Part shown: positions 9,187-14,806 of the stretch, piece after piece
Layout of the letters: the number at the start of each line of letters is the position of its first letter
Position numbering within the stretch: position 1 is the first letter of the stretch
NCBI RefSeq assembly: GCF_014279795.1
Contig: NZ_CP047945.1
Span: forward strand, 2,128,572 to 2,192,571
Length of the DNA: 64,000 nt
Reading direction: 5' to 3'
Origin: Synechococcus sp. PROS-7-1
GTDB lineage: Bacteria; Cyanobacteriota; Cyanobacteriia; PCC-6307; Cyanobiaceae
Translations under genes and position numbers: made by a program
The notes under the pieces: generated by a model
What the model was told of the DNA's origin: nothing
The model's database searches: none
The model's input: only the letters and a program-made list of their open reading frames with translations

Positions 9187-9507
9187 TCAGACGCCAGGAC
9201 CATTGGGGCGATACAACCGAACCCTGCGAGGCGCCCCTCGCAGCCGTCTCGGCTGCTGAGCCTCAAGTGCTGAGCGCAGGCGATCGGTTGGGGATTGAAG
9301 AGGCGCAGCAGCAGTGGGGGCAGAGGCCGCTTCCCCCTGCTCCAAACGCTGAACCCCCTGCTGAATCAACACCTTGGCCATGTTGCTCACGGTGCGGGAT
9401 TCCTGCTCGGCAAGGGCCGTTAGGCGCAGGCAGAGATCCTCCGGAAGCACCACCTGAATGCGTGGCGACTTCGGCTTCCCGCTGGATGACGTTTGGCGGG
9501 TTGCCAC
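9187..9507 (-). CDS. Ribbon-helix-helix (CopG/Arc-like) DNA-binding protein, putative
   Basis: About 106 aa from a GTG start reading V-A-T-R-Q-T-S-S. The segment PRIQVVLPEDLCLRLTALAE followed by a second helix with SRTVSNMAKVLIQQGV has the beta-strand/helix/helix pattern of ribbon-helix-helix repressors, with alternating residues RIQVVL in the strand. The C-terminal half is Ala/Gln/Arg-rich and probably disordered. The frame stays open to an ATG at 9612, but that would place the N-terminus across a tandem repeat array, so the shorter form is preferred. It is divergent from the basic protein at 9686 and may control it. No partner toxin is recognisable. Confidence 0.65.
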   Translation of the reverse strand: MATRQTSSSGKPKSPRIQVVLPEDLCLRLTALAEQESRTVSNMAKVLIQQGVQRLEQGEAASAPTAAAPLQSPTDRLRSALEAQQPRRLRGAPRRVRLYRPNGPGV

Positions 9508-9551
9508 GACCGCAAAGGCAGAGCTACTTAAAAGTGTACAGAGATGCGCAA

Positions 9552-9562
9552 GGATAGTATCC
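9552..9562. repeat. 11-bp palindrome GGATAGTATCC
   Basis: Perfect palindrome around a central G, 45 bp upstream of the proposed GTG of the ribbon-helix-helix gene. Its minus-strand reading contains TACTAT, which could be a -10 element for that gene. Position between two divergent genes makes an operator or promoter role possible; this is inference from location only. Confidence 0.35.
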
Positions 9563-9601
9563 AGCACTATGCTGATGTCATCGATCCGACCCCTGACGCG
9601 C

Positions 9602-9652
9602 GATTCATTCAACGGTTCATTTCAAAGGTTCATTTCAACGGCTCATTCATCC
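9602..9652. repeat. Four tandem imperfect 12-13 bp repeats (core TTCATTtCAA)
   Basis: Units at 9602-9613, 9614-9626, 9627-9639 and 9640-9652. The two middle units are near-identical (GGTTCATTTCAA plus A or C); the outer units diverge by a few bases. The array lies between the divergent ribbon-helix-helix gene and the basic-protein gene, ending 34 bp before the latter's start. RHH repressors commonly bind such tandem sites cooperatively, so an operator array is a reasonable guess. Confidence 0.55.
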
Positions 9653-9685
9653 GCCCTCCCCTCTCGACGTTCAGCCAGGACTGCC

Positions 9686-10000
9686 ATGCCCCGTTCCACC
9701 AGCCAGGCCACCAGCACCCGCCAGCCGACGCCTCGTACCAGGCGGACAGGCGGGGCACGCCGGACCCGTCGTGCCGCTGAAAACAGTGATGTCCTGGTCT
9801 CTGCAGTCATCAGCACCTACTTGCTGACCCATTTGCACCATGTTCTTCAACGCGCTGAATACGGCGCCGTTCAAGAAGGACGTGCATCCCAGGCCGCCAA
9901 TTACGCCCAGTTGCGCAAAGTTCTCTGCATGGATGCGCGCAGCATGGAGGACGCGTCAGCCGCAGGGCTTAAGGAGGCGGATCTCGACCAAGCCGCTTAA
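9686..10000 (+). CDS. Hypothetical protein with basic, low-complexity N-terminus
   Basis: 104 aa. I do not recognise a family. The first 32 residues are rich in Arg, Thr and Ser (TRRTGGARRTRRAA), suggesting nucleic-acid contact or disorder. Residues 35-100 look helical and mildly amphipathic (DVLVSAVISTYLLTHLHHVLQ, then a KVLCMDARSMEDA segment). ATG follows CCAGGA at 5-7 nt, supporting this start; the frame is open upstream but without a good start. It sits opposite an RHH protein gene across a tandem-repeat array and is followed by a hairpin with a T-run. Confidence 0.6.
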   Translation: MPRSTSQATSTRQPTPRTRRTGGARRTRRAAENSDVLVSAVISTYLLTHLHHVLQRAEYGAVQEGRASQAANYAQLRKVLCMDARSMEDASAAGLKEADLDQAA

Positions 10001-10018
10001 ACCGGGCCTGCGGTTTTT
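9999..10018 (+). terminator. Rho-independent terminator after the basic protein gene
   Basis: Six-bp stem AAACCG/CGGTTT with loop GGCCTG, followed by TT after the stem Ts, giving five consecutive Ts. The stop codon TAA overlaps the left arm. A short but recognisable intrinsic terminator. Confidence 0.6.
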
Positions 10019-10066
10019 GGCTGATCCATGGGGTGTGAATACTCTGCGGTGAGACATGGATGTGCC

Positions 10067-10294
10067 ATGGGCAACGCAGCCGCGCTCTACGAACGAATCG
10101 AAGGTGACCCTGATCTCACCCGTTCACTCTTCCGGCAGGCACTACAGAACCCTGCTGGAGCCATCGACGCCATCTGCGCGATCGGCGAACAGCTGAAGCT
10201 TCCGGTGACCGCGGACGAGGTAAAAGCTCACATCAGCAATCTTGATGATGACCTGAGCAAGCAGTGGCTGGTCAAAGCGAGAGGGGGGCTTTAA
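10067..10294 (+). CDS. Nif11-like domain protein (stand-alone)
   Basis: 75 aa from MGNAAALYERIEGDP. The pattern (LYERIEGDPDLTRSLFRQAL, then AIDAICAIGEQLKLPVTADEV) follows the Nif11/N-terminal leader helix pattern, in which a K/R-x-D-x-x-L helix is followed by an A-x-x-x-G-x-x-(F/L) segment. Nif11 domains occur in nitrogen-fixation clusters and as leader peptides of RiPP precursors. Here the sequence stops after KARGGL, so there is no core peptide, and no lanthionine synthetase or peptidase is visible nearby. An upstream ATG at 10028 would add 13 residues. Function unknown. Its 3' end overlaps a minus-strand small ORF by 23 nt. Confidence 0.65.
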   Translation: MGNAAALYERIEGDPDLTRSLFRQALQNPAGAIDAICAIGEQLKLPVTADEVKAHISNLDDDLSKQWLVKARGGL

Positions 10295-10442
10295 CCGGCA
10301 AGGAGACCTGAGGTGCAGGCGAGGGATCCACACGACGCTCACGAGTGCCGCCGCCGCCTGCCCAGCTAAAGAACAGCCAATAACTCACCAGAGCCAACCC
10401 TGCAGCGACAACAAGAGCTGCCACCTGCTCCAGCCTCCGCAT
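10272..10442 (-). CDS. Putative small single-helix membrane protein
   Basis: 56 aa from MRRLEQVAALVVAAG. One transmembrane segment spans about residues 6-26 (ends YWLFFSW), then a Gly run and a Pro-rich tail. GACGAGG lies 8-12 nt before the ATG. It is divergent from the ABC-F gene and convergent with the Nif11-like gene, overlapping it by 23 nt. No family recognised; the prediction depends on hydrophobicity, ribosome binding site and gene spacing. Confidence 0.42.
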   Translation of the reverse strand: MRRLEQVAALVVAAGLALVSYWLFFSWAGGGGTRERRVDPSPAPQVSLPVKAPLSL

Positions 10443-10488
10443 CACCGCCGCCTCGTCAATCCCCAGTCTGCCCTCACCCCGGCACGGG

Positions 10489-12240
10489 ATGATGAGGGCA
10501 TCTGCCTTCGCCCCTGTGCTGCGACTTGAGCGCGTCAGCAAGATCTATCCGACGGGGGAGGTGCTCCGGGATGTGACCTGGGAGGTGAAAAGCGGCGACC
10601 GCATTGGCCTTGTGGGCGTGAATGGCGCGGGGAAATCCACTCAGATGAAACTGATCGCTGGCCTGGAGGAGCCCAGTAGCGGCCAAGTCGTTCGTCAGGG
10701 AGAACCACGAATTGCTTTTCTTCAGCAGGAGTTCGACGTGGACCCCGAGCGAACGGTTCGCGAAGAGCTGTTCCAGGCGTTTGGCGAAGCAGCGAAGGTG
10801 CTGAGTGAACAAAAGCAGGTGGAGCTGGCCATGGCATCTGAGCAGGCTGCCTCCGACCCAGAGCATCTCGACCAGCTCATTCACCGCCTCGGGGCCCTCC
10901 AGACCCGATTTGAATCCCTGCACGGCTATGAGCTGGATGCTCGCATCGACAAACTGCTTCCCACCATCGGCTTCACAGCTGAAGCTGCAGAACGGCTGGT
11001 GAAGGACTATTCCGGGGGCTGGCAAATGCGTATCGCCCTCGGCAAGATCCTTCTCCAGGATCCGGATCTGCTGCTTCTCGACGAGCCGACCAATCACTTG
11101 GATGTGGAAACGATCCAATGGCTGGAGGATTACCTCAAGACGCAGACCGCGGCCTTGGTGGTGATCAGTCACGATCGAGCCTTTCTTGACCAGGTCTGCA
11201 ATCAGATCGTGTCCACCGAGCGGGGAATCTCCCGCGCATACCTGGGGAACTACACAGCGCACCTCGAGCAGAAAGCGCTTGAGCAGGAAGCCACCCAAGC
11301 TGCTTTTGAGCGCCAGCAGAAGGACATCGCTGCCCAGCAGGCCTACATCGACCGATTCCGCGCCAGTGCCACCCGCAGTACCCAAGCAAAAAGCCGGGAA
11401 AAACAGCTCGAGAAGGTGGATCGCGTGGAAGCACCGATCGAATCAGTCGCAGGCCCGAGCTTCCGCTTTCCCCCGGCACCTCGGTCTGGAGCACAGGTGG
11501 CTCTGATCGACAACCTCACCCACAGCTACGGAGACAAAATCCTTTTCCTCGGCGCTGAACTTGAAGTGGAGCGAGGGGACCGGATTGCCTTCGTTGGGCC
11601 GAACGGTGCGGGCAAATCCACTCTGTTGCGCCTGGTGATGGGGCTGGAAACGCCGGACGAAGGGTCCGCCACCCTTGGCGAACACAACATCGTGGCGAGC
11701 TATTTCGAACAAAACCAGGCGGAGGCACTGGATCTCAGCAAAACGGTGATCGACACCATGTTCGAAGCCGTACCGGACTGGACACAGACCCAGGTGCGCT
11801 CTCTTCTCGGAAGCTTTTGCTTCAGCAACGACAGCGTCTTCAAAGAAGTGGGACAGCTCAGCGGCGGCGAGAAAGCACGCCTGGCCCTGGCTCTGATGCT
11901 CCTGAGCCCCTGCAATCTGCTGGTTCTCGATGAGCCGACCAACCACCTCGATATTCCGGCCAAGCAAATGCTGGAGGACGCACTTTGTGCTTACGAAGGG
12001 GCGGCCCTACTCGTGTCCCATGACCGCTATTTCATTTCCCGGGTCGCAAACCGGATCGTGGAACTCCGTGATGGAGAGCTTGTGCTGTACCGGGGGGATT
12101 ACAACTATTACCTCGAAAAGAAAACAGAAGAGCGCCGAGCTGCTGACGAAGCGTTGCAAAAGGCGGAGCAGGAGGCCAAACGCCAAGCCAAACGCGACAA
12201 GCAAAAAGAGCGCGATAGCCGTCGCAAAAAAGCTGCATAA
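10489..12240 (+). CDS. ABC-F family ATPase (Uup/EttA-like translation factor)
   Basis: Soluble twin-ATPase without membrane segments, so an ABC-F protein acting on the ribosome rather than a transporter. NBD1 has Walker A GVNGAGKST (about 43-51), signature YSGGWQMRIALGK, and Walker B LLLLDEPTNHLD (about 195-206). A charged linker (about 240-330) carries the P-site tRNA interaction motif region. NBD2 has GPNGAGKST (about 369), LSGGEKARLALAL (about 457) and LLVLDEPTNHLD (about 478). The C-terminus is a Lys/Arg/Glu coiled coil (QEAKRQAKRDKQKERDSRRK), as in Uup. 583 aa. Start is the first of two adjacent ATGs. The subgroup (Uup versus another ABC-F class) is not settled. Confidence 0.88.
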   Translation: MMRASAFAPVLRLERVSKIYPTGEVLRDVTWEVKSGDRIGLVGVNGAGKSTQMKLIAGLEEPSSGQVVRQGEPRIAFLQQEFDVDPERTVREELFQAFGEAAKVLSEQKQVELAMASEQAASDPEHLDQLIHRLGALQTRFESLHGYELDARIDKLLPTIGFTAEAAERLVKDYSGGWQMRIALGKILLQDPDLLLLDEPTNHLDVETIQWLEDYLKTQTAALVVISHDRAFLDQVCNQIVSTERGISRAYLGNYTAHLEQKALEQEATQAAFERQQKDIAAQQAYIDRFRASATRSTQAKSREKQLEKVDRVEAPIESVAGPSFRFPPAPRSGAQVALIDNLTHSYGDKILFLGAELEVERGDRIAFVGPNGAGKSTLLRLVMGLETPDEGSATLGEHNIVASYFEQNQAEALDLSKTVIDTMFEAVPDWTQTQVRSLLGSFCFSNDSVFKEVGQLSGGEKARLALALMLLSPCNLLVLDEPTNHLDIPAKQMLEDALCAYEGAALLVSHDRYFISRVANRIVELRDGELVLYRGDYNYYLEKKTEERRAADEALQKAEQEAKRQAKRDKQKERDSRRKKAA

Positions 12241-12355
12241 CGCATCAATTCGACACGACAAGACGAAACTTCATGAACAGCTAGGAAGGAAGACTCATTT
12301 CCCTTTACCCACTCAAAACGTGTGCATAAGCTGACATCACTGATCCCGGCCGCTG

Positions 12356-12535
12356 ATGACACACCTAGGAACCCAGCCCGCTGGCCTCCCCCAGAGCCGG
12401 GCCAATGGAGCGGACCATGAACAGACCTGGGATGCGGTGGAGACCTATTTCGAATGCATCACCACGTGCAATCTCGACGACGGCGAATGCATTACGCGCT
12501 GTGTTGAGCAGCTGCGGGATGCTGATGAAGATTGA
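12356..12535 (+). CDS. Twin-CX3C microprotein, function unknown
   Basis: 59 aa, reading MTHLGTQPAGLPQSR at the N-terminus. After a polar first half the sequence is TWDAVETYFECITTCNLDDG followed by ECITRCVEQLRDADED. Four cysteines form C-x3-C-x6-C-x3-C within an otherwise helical segment, resembling the twin CX3C disulfide hairpin of small Tim/CHCH proteins, or a metal site. No signal peptide. The TGA stop (12533-12535) directly abuts the stop codon of the convergent protease gene in the palindrome TGATCA. Codon use matches neighbours. It is a real-looking gene by composition and context, though short; no known function. Confidence 0.7.
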   Translation: MTHLGTQPAGLPQSRANGADHEQTWDAVETYFECITTCNLDDGECITRCVEQLRDADED

Positions 12536-13711
12536 TCAGCGCATCTTCAAGGCGCGCATATCCACAGGCGTCACCGTGATGGGAACAGAACGGCCCTGAC
12601 GCTCGACCCGGAGCTCCAGAGGTCGCCCCACCCCACTACGGTCAATCGCTGTGACCACCTCCGCAGGGCTCTTCACGGCAACACCTGCAACAGCCACGAT
12701 CACATCATTGACCTGCAGCCCACCCCGAGCGGCAGGACCACCTGAAACGACTGAGCGAACAACGGCCCCGGGAGGCGTTCTGCCACCGGGAGTGGATGCT
12801 GGGATTGAGGAAAGACCAATTCCGACCATCGGATGGCTGGCACGCCCCTGCTCGACGAGCTGCATGGCGATGGTCTTGGCACGATTGATCGGGATCGCAA
12901 ATCCCAGGCCAGCGCCCGGTCCTGATCGCACAAGCGTGTTGATGCCCACGACCTCTCCGCTGGCATTGAGAAGGGGGCCGCCTGAATTTCCTGGATTGAT
13001 AGCTGCATCCGTTTGGATCAGATCCAGGCGTTTGCCCTGAATTCCCAGCTGGGACACATTGCGATTGAGATTGCTCACAATCCCCAAGGTGACCGTGTTC
13101 TCCAGCCCGAAAGGATTGCCAACAGCAATCGCCCAATCTCCAACACGGAGCTGATCGGAATTGCCGAGCGGCGCCGTTGGCCAGCTGCTTCCGCCCTCCA
13201 GCTTCACCACAGCCAGGTCCGTCACGGAATCCTGCCCTACCACCTGACCAGACACACGACGACCATCTGGCAGACCCACCATCACCTGGTCGGTGTTTTC
13301 CACGACGTGTGCATTGGTGAGCACGAGGCCCTGAGCATCAAAGATCACACCACTTCCCTGGCCCCGCTCAACACGAGAGCGGGGGGAAGGCTGAGGCTGC
13401 AGACCGAAAAACCGTTGAAAGAAGGGATCCATCAGCAGGCCCTGGGGCAGGCCATTGCCTGTTGATGTCCTCACCGTGCGCTGGGTCTCGAGTGTGACAA
13501 CGGCAGGACCGCTGCGAGCCACTGCTCCGGCAACAAATGATTGAGAAGACAGCACCGATGAAGGCGCTGGGACGGCTTTCGCAGGCCTGGACGCCCATGG
13601 ACCTACCAAGGGGCCAAACAGTGACGCCGTCACCATTAGAGAAATCAGGCCACGCCTATTGGGGACGCGTCGCGTCGAAATCCGATGCGCGGAGGGAACA
13701 GCCACGGCCAT
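12536..13711 (-). CDS. HtrA/Deg-type serine protease with one PDZ domain
   Basis: Periplasmic or lumenal quality-control protease/chaperone. 391 aa. The N-terminus has Arg residues, a hydrophobic stretch (GLISLMVTASLFGPLVG) and an A-x-A-like site near SRPAKA, fitting a secretion signal. The trypsin-like domain holds the full triad: His135 in TNAHVVEN, Asp165 in TDLAVVK, Ser243 in INPGNSGGPL. A single PDZ domain covers about 295-385 (MVGIGLSS, GLQVNDVIVAVAG). Cyanobacteria usually carry three paralogues (HtrA, HhoA, HhoB), which sequence alone does not separate here. Convergent with the twin-CX3C microprotein with no gap. Confidence 0.92.
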   Translation of the reverse strand: MAVAVPSAHRISTRRVPNRRGLISLMVTASLFGPLVGPWASRPAKAVPAPSSVLSSQSFVAGAVARSGPAVVTLETQRTVRTSTGNGLPQGLLMDPFFQRFFGLQPQPSPRSRVERGQGSGVIFDAQGLVLTNAHVVENTDQVMVGLPDGRRVSGQVVGQDSVTDLAVVKLEGGSSWPTAPLGNSDQLRVGDWAIAVGNPFGLENTVTLGIVSNLNRNVSQLGIQGKRLDLIQTDAAINPGNSGGPLLNASGEVVGINTLVRSGPGAGLGFAIPINRAKTIAMQLVEQGRASHPMVGIGLSSIPASTPGGRTPPGAVVRSVVSGGPAARGGLQVNDVIVAVAGVAVKSPAEVVTAIDRSGVGRPLELRVERQGRSVPITVTPVDMRALKMR

Positions 13712-13892
13712 GGGTGGGGAGGCGTTGAATCTTGCATTTGACCGTAGGGAGCAATCCCGGGACAGGACAGAGGGAAGCCCGACCGTTTCATGACCGGATG
13801 CGACCGGCGGGATTGGAATGATGCCGCTTTCTGCTGTCTGCAGCGATGATGCGTAGGGAGGGCCGCCCCCGATTGCCGTTCAGGCTTCCGCC

Positions 13893-14153
13893 ATGCTGAG
13901 TAGTCTTTTTCCACTGATTTATGGGCTGATCTTCCTGGCCCTGCTCTGGCAGGCGTTCAAGGTGATGGGTCGGGGTTTCAGTGCGGCAGGACGGCCGCTG
14001 AATGCGCCTCCAAGTCGCAATGATCGAACTGGAAAGGTGACCATCCACCCCGAGCTGCTTGATGGCGAAGGCCGCCTGACCGAGGAAAATCTTCTGACGG
14101 TTCGTTTCAGCGACGACGACGAAGGAGAACCTGCCGATCGCGCTGGTGAATAA
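13893..14153 (+). CDS. DUF2973-type small membrane protein
   Basis: 86 aa. An N-terminal transmembrane helix (LFPLIYGLIFLALLWQAFKV) is followed by a soluble tail with IHPELLDGEGRLTEENLLTV. The HPELLD-x-x-G-x-x-x-E-x-LL-x-V block is the hallmark I know from the cyanobacterial DUF2973 family, whose function is unknown. The tail is strongly acidic (SDDDEGEPADRAGE). Only 9 bp separate it from the next gene, suggesting co-transcription. No clear ribosome binding site before the ATG. Confidence 0.75.
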   Translation: MLSSLFPLIYGLIFLALLWQAFKVMGRGFSAAGRPLNAPPSRNDRTGKVTIHPELLDGEGRLTEENLLTVRFSDDDEGEPADRAGE

Positions 14154-14162
14154 GTTGGATGG

Positions 14163-14594
14163 ATGAGCTGCAAGACGGCTCGTTTCGGACTCGTAGGGGG
14201 GAACTTCCTGGTGGACCAAAGAACACGGATCGTTGCTGCAGTGATCAAATCCGTGAAGTTGCCGCCGCGTTTCCGGCTTCGCCTTCTCAAAGAGGATCCC
14301 GTTCGCCTGGAACTGAGCCTGACACCGGCCTACGGCAAAGATCCCGTGCAGGTTGGCCTGGTTGAGTCTCTCGACCTCGTAGCCCGCAGAGATCGCGAAG
14401 GACGCATCCCAAGAGACCTTCAGGGGACATGGGACTGGACGGTGCGGCATGGGCAGGTGAGCACCGGTGGCTGGAACCCTTATCTGAAGGAAGCCCTCCA
14501 GACCATGTTTGAAACGGGGCTTCCAGCGATCGTTTATGAGGAGCTCACGGGCGAGGAGTATCACCCTGTGGATGGCGCCAGGCACGTGCGCTGA
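14163..14594 (+). CDS. Conserved-looking cyanobacterial protein of unknown function
   Basis: 143 aa, soluble, no signal peptide. The C-terminal half reads like a conserved domain: SLDLVARRDREGRIPRDLQG, TWDWTVRHGQ, STGGWNPYLKEALQTMFETG and ELTGEEYHPVDGARH. I recall similar blocks in cyanobacterial hypothetical proteins but cannot name the family with certainty. The N-terminal half contains basic strands (KLPPRFRLRLLKED). It follows DUF2973 by 9 bp and probably shares its transcript. The start may be further in than the ATG used. Confidence 0.65.
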   Translation: MSCKTARFGLVGGNFLVDQRTRIVAAVIKSVKLPPRFRLRLLKEDPVRLELSLTPAYGKDPVQVGLVESLDLVARRDREGRIPRDLQGTWDWTVRHGQVSTGGWNPYLKEALQTMFETGLPAIVYEELTGEEYHPVDGARHVR

Positions 14595-14689
14595 TCATTG
14601 GCAGATCTGTGAAGCCCTGCAAAGCGGAGCTGGTGCAAATAGAGGAGTCGAACTAGAACAGAGTCACTTCGGCCTTTAAGGTTTTCTTC

Positions 14690-14794
14690 ATGGCCACACT
14701 CCGTTTTCGTATCGCGCCTCTTGTGCGCCTTCTCGCTGCCATGGGAGCGCTCAGCAGCCTTCTCCTACTGGGAGTTCTCGAGCTATTCAGCTAA
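14690..14794 (+). CDS. Putative 34-aa single-helix membrane peptide
   Basis: Begins MATLRFRIAPLVRLL and ends LLLLGVLELFS; almost the whole second half is a transmembrane helix and the N-terminus is basic. AAGG lies 9 nt before the ATG. Size and shape resemble the small subunits of photosynthetic complexes, but I do not recognise it as any of them. It is in the same reading frame as hrpB, separated by one TAA and the HrpB N-terminal coding region, so it may alternatively be chance or a leader peptide. Low confidence. Confidence 0.4.
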   Translation: MATLRFRIAPLVRLLAAMGALSSLLLLGVLELFS

Positions 14795-14806
14795 CGGGAG
14801 AAGCCC

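Noticed and set aside
10474-11385. 303-aa minus-strand frame opposite the ABC-F gene
   Set aside because: Shadow of the first ATPase domain; no motif of its own.
12405-12599. 64-aa plus-strand frame overlapping the twin-CX3C gene
   Set aside because: Another frame of the same stretch; it runs past the microprotein stop into the convergent protease gene and lacks a plausible composition.
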